Shown in pieces: positions 1-6,649 of a stretch of DNA of 27,120 nt. The DNA lies in contig JBKJUK010000337.1 of the NCBI GenBank assembly GCA_046590705.1, positions 1 to 27,120 of the forward strand, given 5' to 3'. The translations under genes and the position numbers were made by a program. The notes below the pieces were generated by a model that was not told the DNA's origin, ran no database searches, and worked only from the letters and a program-made list of their open reading frames with translations. The stretch comes from JBKJUK01 sp046590705. GTDB taxonomy: Bacteria > Acidobacteriota > Thermoanaerobaculia > Gp7-AA8. Numbering within the stretch: the first letter of the stretch is position 1; every line of letters begins with the position of its first letter.

Positions 1-1
1 C

Positions 2-244
2 ATCTATGTTCAGGTCATCGACGACGCAGCAGGACGGACCATCGTCTCTGCCTCGTCGAAAGAGCAGGACGCCTCCAGCAAGGGCGCGAATGCCGGCGCA
101 GCGAAAGCTGTCGGCGCACTCGTGGCTTCGCGACTCAAAGGCGAGGGAATCACCCGCGTGGTTTTCGATCGCGGCGGCTATGTCTATCACGGCAATCTCA
201 AGGCGCTGGCAGATGCAGCGCGTGAGAACGGCCTCGAATTCTAG
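2..244 (+). CDS. rplR: 50S ribosomal protein L18, 3' part
   Basis: The reading frame enters from the left edge of the window and gives about 80 residues to a TAG stop. It encodes the C-terminal two thirds of L18, the 5S-rRNA-binding protein of the large subunit. Family signatures visible are IYVQVIDD near the start, the stretch SSKGANAGAAKAVGALVA, and the VVFDRGGYVYHGNLKALADAARENGLEF-type end (the C terminus is highly conserved). L18 is usually about 115-120 residues, so roughly 35-40 N-terminal residues lie outside the window. It precedes rpsE, as in the standard spc operon order. A 111-nt gap follows, long for this operon. Confidence 0.95.
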   Translation: MYVQVIDDAAGRTIVSASSKEQDASSKGANAGAAKAVGALVASRLKGEGITRVVFDRGGYVYHGNLKALADAARENGLEF

Positions 245-311
245 TTTCGAAGCAACAAACGTAAGGGATGGACTCCAGGGTCCTCTCCCTCCGCTACTAA
301 TCAGATTTAAA

Positions 312-336
312 GGAGCGAGTGCCAGTCACACGCTCC
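312..336 (+). promoter_or_regulatory. Hairpin in the rplR-rpsE gap
   Basis: GGAGCGAGTG (312-321) can pair with CACACGCTCC (327-336) around a CCAGT loop, giving nine pairs and a single A-A mismatch. It ends 12 nt before the rpsE Shine-Dalgarno at 349-353. There is no T-run after it, so it does not look like an intrinsic terminator. It may be a translational control or RNA-processing element, but this is inferred from pairing alone. Confidence 0.4.
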
Positions 337-355
337 CCGGGACACATCGGAGGTA

Positions 356-916
356 ATGGTGCAGCGTCAAGGACAGGGATCACCGCGAGGCAATGACCGT
401 CGCGACGAACGGTCAGAGAGCGGCATGGTCGACAAGGTTGTGCACATCAACCGCGTCACCAAGGTCGTCAAGGGTGGTAAGAACTTCAGCTTCAGCGCGC
501 TCGTAGTCGTGGGCGACGGGAAGGGTCGTGTCGGATTCGGTTCCGGCAAAGCCAAGGAAGTTCCTGCGGCCATCAAGAAAGGGATCGAAATCGCGAAGCG
601 CAACATGATTCCGATCTCGACCAACGGCACGACCATTCCTCACGCTGCACTGGGACATTACGGTGCGGGTAAGGTTCTGCTCAAGCCCGCTTCGGCAGGT
701 ACCGGCGTCATTGCCGGTGGTCCGGTGCGCGCAATCCTCGAGTCCGCAGGGATTCAAGACATCCTCACCAAGTCACTCGGAACGGCCAATCCGCACAACG
801 TAGTGAAGGCGACCTTCGAAGCGCTCAAGCAACTGCGCAACGAGAGCGAGTATCGCCGTCTGCGCGGTATCGATGAGCCGCAGCAGCAGGAAACTCCAGT
901 GACGGAGACTGAATAA
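356..916 (+). CDS. rpsE: 30S ribosomal protein S5
   Basis: S5 belongs to the small subunit and contributes to decoding accuracy and mRNA unwinding at the entry channel. The N-terminal double-stranded RNA-binding fold runs from about residue 26 (VVHINRVTKVVKGGKNFSFSALVVVGD), followed by GRVGFGSGKAKEVPAAIKK and the C-terminal GTGVIAGGPVRAILE region. At 186 residues it is longer than E. coli S5 (167), because of a charged 25-residue N-terminal extension. The ATG at 356 lies only 2 nt after GGAGG (349-353). The GTG at 359, in the same frame with 5-nt spacing, may be the true start, and an internal ATG at 425 would give a short form. The stop overlaps the rpmD start by one base (TAATG). Confidence 0.97.
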   Translation: MVQRQGQGSPRGNDRRDERSESGMVDKVVHINRVTKVVKGGKNFSFSALVVVGDGKGRVGFGSGKAKEVPAAIKKGIEIAKRNMIPISTNGTTIPHAALGHYGAGKVLLKPASAGTGVIAGGPVRAILESAGIQDILTKSLGTANPHNVVKATFEALKQLRNESEYRRLRGIDEPQQQETPVTETE

Positions 917-1122
917 TGGCCAAGACACTGAAGGCAAGTCACTCGGGTGCAACGGTTCGTCTCAAGCAGATCCGCAGCGGGATCGGTTGTCCCGTGGAAA
1001 TGCGCGAGACTTTGAAAGCTCTCGGCTTCCGCAAGATGCATCAGGTGGTCGAGCGCGTAGACACTCGCGAGACCCGCGGCATGATCGCCAAGATCTCCCA
1101 TCTCGTGGAACTCGTCGACTAA
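916..1122 (+). CDS. rpmD: 50S ribosomal protein L30
   Basis: Small large-subunit protein of 68 residues, slightly longer than the usual 58-60. The bacterial L30 pattern is clear: LKASHSGATVRLKQIRSGIG, then ETLKALGFRKMHQVVER with a predicted helix, then the closing MIAKISHLVELVD. It begins inside the stop codon of rpsE (one-base overlap), which suggests translational coupling, and precedes rplO by 46 nt. L30 is missing in some bacteria, so its presence is mildly informative. No alternative start is needed. Confidence 0.96.
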   Translation: MAKTLKASHSGATVRLKQIRSGIGCPVEMRETLKALGFRKMHQVVERVDTRETRGMIAKISHLVELVD

Positions 1123-1168
1123 TCAGCACGACAGCGGACCGTCGGTCCTCTGTATACGGAGCAAGACA

Positions 1169-1612
1169 ATGGAACTCAGCAATCTAAAACCGAACAAAGG
1201 CTCCCGCCACGCGAAGAAACGCGTTGGACGTGGTCCCGGCTCGGGGCACGGCAAGACTGCAGGACGCGGTCAGAATGGACAGAAATCGCGATCCGGTTAC
1301 AGCCGGATGCTCGGCTTCGAAGGCGGCCAGATGCCGCTGCATCGTCGCGTTCCGAAACGTGGATTCACCAATATCTTCAAAGAAGTTTTCTTCGTGGTGA
1401 ATCTGGCTGACCTGGATCGTTTCGAAAGCGGGGCGACTGTCGACGAAACCACTTTCCGCGAGGCCGGCCTGATCAAGGGCGCCAAGAAGAAAGTGAAAGT
1501 TCTCGGCAACGGCGATTTGAGCAAGAAGCTCACCGTGCATGCGGACGCCTTCTCGAAAGTAGCACGTGAAAAAATCGAGGCAGCGGGCGGCACCTGCCAG
1601 GAGACGGCATAA
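1169..1612 (+). CDS. rplO: 50S ribosomal protein L15
   Basis: A 147-residue L15, close to the family norm, and a late-assembly large-subunit protein contacting 23S rRNA. The N-terminal glycine- and basic-rich extension is typical (LSNLKPNKGSRHAKKRVGRG, then GSGHGKTAGRGQNGQKSR). It is followed by GGQMPLHRRVPKRGF and a C-terminal domain ending in KVAREKIEAAGGTCQE. The start is preceded by CGGAG at a suitable distance. secY begins 2 nt after the stop, so the two are probably translationally coupled. Confidence 0.97.
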   Translation: MELSNLKPNKGSRHAKKRVGRGPGSGHGKTAGRGQNGQKSRSGYSRMLGFEGGQMPLHRRVPKRGFTNIFKEVFFVVNLADLDRFESGATVDETTFREAGLIKGAKKKVKVLGNGDLSKKLTVHADAFSKVAREKIEAAGGTCQETA

Positions 1613-1614
1613 AC

Positions 1615-3018
1615 GTGCTCGCAGCAATTCGGAACATCTTCGCGATTCCTGATCTGCGTAAGCGGATCCTCTTTACGCTGGCGTTGCTCGCGGTGTACAG
1701 ACTCGGATCCTTTGTGCCCACACCGGGTGTCGATCCGGTTGCGTTGTCCGAGTTCTTCTCTGCGATCCAGTCCGGAGTCTTCGGGTTCCTCGATCTCTTC
1801 TCGGGCGGTGCACTCAGCCGTCTCTCGATCTTCGCCCTCGGCATCATGCCGTACATCTCGGCGTCGATCATTTTGCAGCTTCTGACCGTGGTCTGGCCTT
1901 ATCTCGAGAAACTCTCGAAAGAGGGTGAGATGGGTCGCCGCAAGATCAATCAGTACACCAGGTATGGAACGATCGTCCTCGCCATCATTCAGTCGCTCGG
2001 TGTGGCCTTCTGGCTCAAGGGTCAGGCCTCACCTGGCGGAGCACCACTGGTTCCGGTTCATGTGCAGGACGCACTCTGGGGCATCGGTTTTCCTCTGATG
2101 ACGGTCCTCACGCTCACCACCGGAACAGCCTTCGTCATGTGGCTCGGCGAGCAGATTTCCGAGCGTGGGATCGGCAACGGGATCTCGCTGATCATCTTCG
2201 CTGGCATCGTGGTCGGACTTCCGAGTGCGGCAGTCGGTGTGATCGAGGGGATCCGAACCGGAGAGCACAGCATTATCGCGGTGCTTCTCCTGATCATCTT
2301 CATGATCCTGGTGATCGCCTTCGTGGTCTTCATGGAACGGGCTCAACGTCGAATTCCCGTGCAATATGCGAAGCGAGTGGTCGGACGCCGGGTCTATGGT
2401 GGTTCGAACACGTACCTTCCGCTTCGCGTCAATACGGCCGGCGTCATTCCGGTCATCTTCGCCTCGTCGATTCTGGTTCTTCCGCAGACCTTCGCCAGCA
2501 TGATTCAGGCTGAGTGGGCCCAGAGTATCGCCCGTCAGATTGCCGTCGGCGAGCCGATCTACTATCTGCTGCAGATCGTCGGCATCATCTTCTTCGCGTA
2601 TTTCTACACGTCGATCGTCTTCAATCCGGTCGACACCGCAGACAACATGCGCAAGTACGGCGGCTTTATCCCGGGCATCCGCCCTGGCAAGAAGACCTCC
2701 GACTACATCGACCGTGTGCTGACTCGCATCACCTTCGTCGGATCGCTCTACCTCGCCGCGGTCTGTATTCTTCCGGAGTTCCTCATCGCTGGTGTCCATG
2801 TGAACCAGCTGCCATTTGGTGTCGGCACTGCGCTCGACTCAGCACTGCCAATCTGGTTTACGGAAGGTATGGGCTTCAACTTCTACTTCGGCGGAACCTC
2901 ACTGCTCATCGTGGTCGGTGTGGCCATGGACACAGTCCAGCAGATTGAATCGCAGCTGGTCATGCGCAATTACGACGGTTTCATGAAGAAAGGCCGCATC
3001 CGCGGACGCAGGGGCTGA
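1615..3018 (+). CDS. secY: Protein translocase subunit SecY
   Basis: Channel-forming subunit of the SecYEG translocase in the inner membrane. The 467-residue protein has ten hydrophobic segments and the expected landmarks: GIMPYISASIILQLL in TM2, EQISERGIGNGISLIIFAGI before TM5, and NTAGVIPVIFASSILVLP in TM7. It also has the cytosolic loop RKYGGFIPGIRPGKKTSDYID and the C-terminal tail MRNYDGFMKKGRIRGRRG. Translation starts at a GTG two bases after the rplO stop. SecY among the L15 and Adk genes is the standard spc operon arrangement. No truncation or frame break was seen. Confidence 0.98.
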   Translation: MLAAIRNIFAIPDLRKRILFTLALLAVYRLGSFVPTPGVDPVALSEFFSAIQSGVFGFLDLFSGGALSRLSIFALGIMPYISASIILQLLTVVWPYLEKLSKEGEMGRRKINQYTRYGTIVLAIIQSLGVAFWLKGQASPGGAPLVPVHVQDALWGIGFPLMTVLTLTTGTAFVMWLGEQISERGIGNGISLIIFAGIVVGLPSAAVGVIEGIRTGEHSIIAVLLLIIFMILVIAFVVFMERAQRRIPVQYAKRVVGRRVYGGSNTYLPLRVNTAGVIPVIFASSILVLPQTFASMIQAEWAQSIARQIAVGEPIYYLLQIVGIIFFAYFYTSIVFNPVDTADNMRKYGGFIPGIRPGKKTSDYIDRVLTRITFVGSLYLAAVCILPEFLIAGVHVNQLPFGVGTALDSALPIWFTEGMGFNFYFGGTSLLIVVGVAMDTVQQIESQLVMRNYDGFMKKGRIRGRRG

Positions 3019-3028
3019 GGTCACGAGC

Positions 3029-3673
3029 GTGCGCGTAATCTTCATCGGACCGCCCGGGAGCGGAAAAGGTACACAGGCGAAACTGCTCGCAGAGCGCCTC
3101 GGTGTGCCTCATATCTCCACGGGCGATATGCTCCGGGACGCAGTGAAGTTACAAACCGAGCTCGGCAGAAAAGCAGCGCCGATCATGGAAGCAGGCGGAC
3201 TGGTCAATGATGAGTTGATGGTCGGGATCATCGGAGAGAGGCTCGAGCGCGGAGACGCGACCTCGGGATTCATCCTCGATGGATTTCCGAGAACAGTGCC
3301 GCAGGCTGAAAAGCTCACTGCGCTGCTGGCAGGGAATGACAACGGTGGACTCCGGGTTCTCAACTTTCTGGTCCCGGATGAAACGATTGTTCAGAGGATC
3401 GCAGCTCGTCGCTCATGTCCTTCATGTGGCGCGGTTTACCACCTGCAGCACGCACCTTCGAAGGTCGAAGGTGTCTGCGATGCTTGTGGTTCCGCACTGA
3501 TTACCCGAAGCGACGACACGGAAGCAGCAGTTCGGAAGCGTCTGGAAGCCTTCAGGTCCCAGACCATGCCGGTAGTGAATTTCTACAATGAACAGAGCTC
3601 GCTCCGCGAGGTCGACGGGAAGGGTCCTGTCGAGCAGGTCTTTGAAAGAATAGAACAATCCCTCCATTCATGA
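3029..3673 (+). CDS. adk: Adenylate kinase with zinc-type lid
   Basis: Catalyses ATP + AMP = 2 ADP in the cytoplasm. The P-loop GPPGSGKGTQ is at residues 7-16, the AMP-binding segment HISTGDMLRDAV follows, and DGFPRT is at 84-89. The lid is the long, metal-binding type, with Cys130, Cys133, Cys150 and Cys153 (C-X2-C-X16-C-X2-C); in Gram-positive and some other Adks these bind structural zinc. At 214 residues the length is typical. The start is a GTG (codons for MRVIFIG). The stop overlaps the map start as ATGA (3670-3673), so map is probably translated by re-initiation. Confidence 0.98.
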   Translation: MRVIFIGPPGSGKGTQAKLLAERLGVPHISTGDMLRDAVKLQTELGRKAAPIMEAGGLVNDELMVGIIGERLERGDATSGFILDGFPRTVPQAEKLTALLAGNDNGGLRVLNFLVPDETIVQRIAARRSCPSCGAVYHLQHAPSKVEGVCDACGSALITRSDDTEAAVRKRLEAFRSQTMPVVNFYNEQSSLREVDGKGPVEQVFERIEQSLHS

Positions 3674-4479
3674 AGGGTCCGGTTCTCAAGAGTCGCGATG
3701 AGATCGCGACGATGGATCGCGTCAATCGCGTGGTACTCGAGATCGTCGAGATCATGCGTGAGATGGCCAGGCCGGGTGCCACCACCGCACAGATGAACGC
3801 GGTGGCGGAAGAAGAGCTTGCCAGGCGGGGGGCGAAGTCGCCCTTCAAGGGGTACGCTCCGATGGGGATGCCGCCGTATCCGGCGGTGGTCTGTACTTCA
3901 TTGAATGATGTGATTGTTCATGGGATTCCGAATCGGGAGAAGCTCGAGGATGGCGACATCCTCGGGATCGACTTCGGGGCAGTGCTCGACGGATTTGTCG
4001 GGGATGGTGCGGTAACGGTCGTGGTTGGGAAGGCTGCTCCGCAGGTGCAGAAGCTGGTCGACACGACCCGGGAATGTCTCGATCTGGCCATCGAAGAGAT
4101 GCGTCCCGGAAAGTACCTGGGCGACATCGGAGCGGCGGTACAGGAGCATGCGGAAAAGAACGGGTTTCATGTGATTCGGGCGTTCGTCGGCCATGGTATC
4201 GGCCGGAAAATGCACGAGGATCCACAGGTTTATAACTACGGCACGCGCGGTCGCGGCCTGCAGTTGAAGGAAGGTCTGGTGCTGGCAATCGAACCGATGC
4301 TCTGTGAGATCGGGGACAAACTGGCGGCCAGACTCAGGAAAAGCAGTGATGGAATGGTTCAGGACGTCCGGACGGACGCTGACGGATGGACTGCCCGGAC
4401 GCTCGACGGCGCGCTTGCTGCGCACTTCGAGCATTCGATCGCAGTGACATCCGAGGGTCCGAGAGTACTGGGACGTTGA
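3670..4479 (+). CDS. map: Type I methionine aminopeptidase
   Basis: Removes the initiator methionine from nascent proteins. All five metal ligands of the pita-bread fold are visible: Asp101 (GIDFG), Asp112 (GDGA), His175 (GHGIGRKMHED), Glu208 (AIEPM) and Glu254 (EHSIAVT). The substrate-facing His84 is in IVHGIPN. The protein has 269 residues, with no N-terminal zinc finger. The spacing Glu208-Glu254 is about 15 residues longer than in E. coli, because of a charged insertion around residues 218-236. It overlaps adk by four bases and is followed by a 70-nt gap before infA. Confidence 0.97.
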   Translation: MKGPVLKSRDEIATMDRVNRVVLEIVEIMREMARPGATTAQMNAVAEEELARRGAKSPFKGYAPMGMPPYPAVVCTSLNDVIVHGIPNREKLEDGDILGIDFGAVLDGFVGDGAVTVVVGKAAPQVQKLVDTTRECLDLAIEEMRPGKYLGDIGAAVQEHAEKNGFHVIRAFVGHGIGRKMHEDPQVYNYGTRGRGLQLKEGLVLAIEPMLCEIGDKLAARLRKSSDGMVQDVRTDADGWTARTLDGALAAHFEHSIAVTSEGPRVLGR

Positions 4480-4497
4480 AGCATTCCGGGGTTTGGC

Positions 4498-4515
4498 GCA
4501 GGCAATTCTGCCGGT
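4498..4515 (+). repeat. Degenerate short palindrome in the map-infA gap
   Basis: The 18 bases GCAGGCAATTCTGCCGGT match the intergenic repeat core found elsewhere in the window (ACAGGCAATCCTGCCTGT) at 15 of 18 positions and keep the GGCA/TGCC stem. It lies within the spc operon between the map stop and the infA Shine-Dalgarno. It may be a decayed copy of the element or a chance match. Confidence 0.4.
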
Positions 4516-4549
4516 GAACAGATCCAGGAAGCAGTAAAGCTGGAGGAAC

Positions 4550-4768
4550 ATGTCGAAAGAAGATGCGATTGAGGTGACGGCAACGGTATTGGAAACGCTG
4601 CCGAATGCGATGTTTCAGGTTGAGCTGGAGAACAAGCACAAGGTGCTTGCTCACATCTCGGGAAAGATGCGCAAGCACTTCATCCGTATTCTCCCTGGCG
4701 ACAAGGTTCTGGTGGAGTTGTCACCCTACGATCTGACGCGCGGTCGAATCGTTTATCGCTATAAGTAG
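4550..4768 (+). CDS. infA: Translation initiation factor IF-1
   Basis: A 72-residue OB-fold protein that occupies the ribosomal A site during initiation. It shows the invariant pattern MSKEDAIEVTATVLETLPNA, then FQVELENKHKVLAHISGKMRKHFIRILPGDKV, and ends in DLTRGRIVYRYK, essentially full length for the family. A strong Shine-Dalgarno (TGGAGGA) lies just upstream. Its position between map and rpmJ is the usual one. rpmJ follows 10 nt downstream. Confidence 0.98.
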   Translation: MSKEDAIEVTATVLETLPNAMFQVELENKHKVLAHISGKMRKHFIRILPGDKVLVELSPYDLTRGRIVYRYK

Positions 4769-4778
4769 AGGGGCAGTC

Positions 4779-4892
4779 ATGAAAGTACGTTCTTCGGTCA
4801 AGAGAATCTGTGTCAAGTGCAAGATCGTTCGTCGCGAGGGTGTGATCCGCATTCTTTGCGAGAACCCGAAGCACAAACAGCGTCAAGGTTGA
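4779..4892 (+). CDS. rpmJ: 50S ribosomal protein L36
   Basis: A 37-residue protein, one of the smallest in the ribosome, beginning MKVRSSVKRICVKCKIVRR and ending CENPKHKQRQG. The zinc ligands Cys11, Cys14, Cys27 and His32 are all present, so this is the zinc-binding (C+) form. It sits between infA and rpsM as in most spc/alpha operons. A 124-nt gap follows before rpsM. Confidence 0.97.
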   Translation: MKVRSSVKRICVKCKIVRREGVIRILCENPKHKQRQG

Positions 4893-5016
4893 CAATTGAT
4901 ACCTTGCAGACATTTCCTGCAGGGTTATCGTTATCGAAAACCAGAATTGATTTTGAAGCAGCTAAACGCTAACGCTAACAGCTTAAGGCTCGCGGCAGTA
5001 TTTTTCGGAGGCATTT
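4893..5016 (+). promoter_or_regulatory. Leader-like gap upstream of rpsM
   Basis: This 124-nt non-coding gap is more A+T-rich than its surroundings. It carries three tandem copies of a GCTAAC-type unit (4961-4979), several short self-complementary stretches (TGCAG/CTGCA around 4906-4922, AAGC/GCTT flanking the tandem units), and a strong Shine-Dalgarno GGAGG at 5007-5011. In E. coli, ribosomal protein S4 represses the alpha operon through a pseudoknot in the rpsM leader. The same role here is possible by position, but I could not derive an equivalent fold. Confidence 0.3.
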
Positions 5017-5400
5017 GTGGCTCGTATCTCAGGCGTTGATCTTCCGCTGAACAAGAGAGTGGAAGTCGGATTGACGTACATCTACGGAATTGGTCGGACC
5101 CGCTCGACGAAGATCTGTGATCAGGCTCAGGTCGATCGCAATCGTCGGGTAAAGGACCTCACCGAAGATGACGTTCGTAAGATCCGCAACATCATTACCG
5201 AAGAGGGTAACGTCGAAGGCGATCTCCGCAAGGACGTCGGTCTCGACATCAAGCGGTTGATGGAAATCAATTGCTATCGCGGAACTCGTCACCGTCGCGG
5301 TCTGCCGGTACGTGGTCAGCGTACGCACACCAATGCCCGGACCCGGAAAGGACCTCGTAAGACGTCCATCGCCGGCAAGAAGAAGCCCGGCAAGAAGTAA
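5017..5400 (+). CDS. rpsM: 30S ribosomal protein S13
   Basis: Small-subunit head protein contacting the P-site tRNA and bridging to the large subunit. The 127-residue product starts at GTG, 5 nt after GGAGG, with MARISGVDLPLNKRVEVGLTYIYGIG. A helix-hairpin-helix section and the basic tail (YRGTRHRRGLPVRGQRTHTN, then ARTRKGPRKTSIAGKKK) follow, as expected of S13. First gene of the alpha-operon block. rpsK follows after 67 nt. Confidence 0.98.
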   Translation: MARISGVDLPLNKRVEVGLTYIYGIGRTRSTKICDQAQVDRNRRVKDLTEDDVRKIRNIITEEGNVEGDLRKDVGLDIKRLMEINCYRGTRHRRGLPVRGQRTHTNARTRKGPRKTSIAGKKKPGKK

Positions 5401-5467
5401 TTCGATCTCAACCGTTGAGTGAGGCCTTCCATGGTCTCCCTCGATACGAACGAAAAGGATTCAGCAA

Positions 5468-5881
5468 ATGGCAAAACCGAAAGCTGCGGGAACAGGTGCG
5501 CGTCGCGCCGGAACCAAGAAGCGTGAGAAGAAGAACGTACCGCACGGCGTGGCAGCAATTGCTGCTACGTTCAACAACACCATCGTGTCGATTGCCGACC
5601 CGATGGGCAATGTGCTGGCCTGGTCCAGTGCCGGCCGGATCGGCTTCAAGGGCTCCCGCAAGGGAACTCCTTTCGCCGCTCAGGTCGCCGCGCAGAATGC
5701 CGCGCAGCTGGCTACCGAGCATGGTGTCCGCTCCGTTGACGTAAAGGTCAATGGCCCTGGCGCCGGTCGCGAGTCGGCCATCCGTGCACTCGCAGCAAGT
5801 GGTCTCGACATCAAGTCCATCAAGGACGTGACGCCGATCCCGCACAACGGTTGCCGCCCACCAAAGCGCCGCCGCGTCTGA
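5468..5881 (+). CDS. rpsK: 30S ribosomal protein S11
   Basis: Small-subunit platform protein near the mRNA exit and the 3' end of 16S rRNA. The 137-residue protein has a lysine-rich N-terminal extension. Its signatures are GVAAIAATFNNTIVSIADPMG, GFKGSRKGTPFAAQVAAQNAA and the invariant C-terminal DVTPIPHNGCRPPKRRRV. AAAGGA lies upstream of the ATG. A short CTCAA-CCG-TTGAG hairpin is present in the 67-nt gap before it. It is followed by a 123-nt structured gap before rpsD. Confidence 0.98.
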   Translation: MAKPKAAGTGARRAGTKKREKKNVPHGVAAIAATFNNTIVSIADPMGNVLAWSSAGRIGFKGSRKGTPFAAQVAAQNAAQLATEHGVRSVDVKVNGPGAGRESAIRALAASGLDIKSIKDVTPIPHNGCRPPKRRRV

Positions 5882-5899
5882 GCTCTTTTTACTTTGAGC

Positions 5900-5965
5900 G
5901 GTGAGAACTGCGGGGACGGCAGGGAGAAATCCAGGCCCGCAACCGTTGCTCCTGCTGTTCTCATC
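5900..5965 (+). promoter_or_regulatory. Structured RNA element upstream of rpsD
   Basis: The gap between rpsK and rpsD can form an outer helix of nine pairs (5900-5908 with 5957-5965, one G-U). A six-pair helix stacks directly on it (GGCAGG 5918-5923 with CCTGCT 5951-5956, one G-U). A third pairing, GCGGG (5910-5914) with CCCGC (5936-5940), crosses the second helix and would make a pseudoknot. The rpsD Shine-Dalgarno follows about 30 nt later. S4, the product of rpsD, is a known autoregulator in E. coli (alpha operon) and in Bacillus (rpsD leader), so a feedback site is plausible. This is inference from hand pairing. Confidence 0.45.
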
Positions 5966-6004
5966 ACTGGTTACGTTACTTTTTTTGTAGTTTGAGGAGG
6001 CACA

Positions 6005-6631
6005 GTGGCTCGTTATTCTGATCCCGTCTGTCGGCTTTGCCGTCGTGAGGGAATGAAGCTCTTCCTGAAAGGGGACCGATGCTTCAAGGACAAATGTGCA
6101 ATCGAGCGCCGTAATTACGCGCCCGGTCAGCACGGCCGTCGTCGTTCCAAGGTACTCGGATATGGACTGCAGCTCCGTGAGAAGCAGAAAGTGAAGAGAA
6201 TCTACGGTGTTCTGGAGAAGCAGTTCCGGCTGTATTTCGGAGAGGCAGCACGTCGCCAGGGAATCACAGGCGAGAACCTGCTCCGTCAGCTCGAGCAGCG
6301 TCTGGACAACATCATTTACTCGCTCGGCTTTGCGGCTTCACGGCCGCAGGCTCGCCAGCTGGTCCGGCATGGGCACATCGAGGTCAATGGGAAGAAGGTC
6401 AACATTCCTTCCTACCAGGTTCGCAAGGGCACCGTGGTTCAGGTGCGCGAGAAGAGCCGCAAGAATGATCAGATCCAGCAGGCAGTCGAGACCGCAGCAG
6501 GTCGCGGCATCCCGAGCTGGCTCGAACTCAACGCGGCCGAATTCCGCGGAACCGTTATTGATCTTCCGAAACGTGAGGACATTCGCCTGCCCATCCAGGA
6601 GCAGCTCATCGTTGAACTCTATTCGAAGTAA
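6005..6631 (+). CDS. rpsD: 30S ribosomal protein S4, zinc-binding form
   Basis: Primary 16S rRNA-binding protein that nucleates small-subunit assembly and often represses its own operon. The GTG start follows GAGGAGG closely. The N terminus carries four cysteines (Cys9, Cys12, Cys26, Cys31; C-X2-C-X13-C-X4-C), the zinc-binding variant. The NYAPGQHGRRRSKVLGYGLQ segment and the S4 RNA-binding domain follow (QLEQRLDNIIYSLGFAASR, then QARQLVRHGHIEVNGKKVNIPSY). At 208 residues the length is standard. rpoA begins 18 nt downstream. Confidence 0.98.
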   Translation: MARYSDPVCRLCRREGMKLFLKGDRCFKDKCAIERRNYAPGQHGRRRSKVLGYGLQLREKQKVKRIYGVLEKQFRLYFGEAARRQGITGENLLRQLEQRLDNIIYSLGFAASRPQARQLVRHGHIEVNGKKVNIPSYQVRKGTVVQVREKSRKNDQIQQAVETAAGRGIPSWLELNAAEFRGTVIDLPKREDIRLPIQEQLIVELYSK

Positions 6632-6649
6632 TGGCGAGGAGGCCGTTGA

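Noticed and set aside
2029..2799. Long minus-strand open frame of 256 codons opposite secY
   Set aside because: It lies fully within secY, its product is an unnaturally Asp/Arg/His-rich mirror of a codon-biased membrane protein gene, and it has no start signal.
4889..4894. TTGACA as a -35 box for an rpsM promoter
   Set aside because: No acceptable -10 hexamer lies at 16-18 nt downstream, and the first bases are part of the rpmJ coding end.
5979..5988. T-run before rpsD as part of an intrinsic terminator
   Set aside because: It is about 15 nt from the base of the upstream helix, with no stem immediately before it, and rpsD must be transcribed from the same operon.
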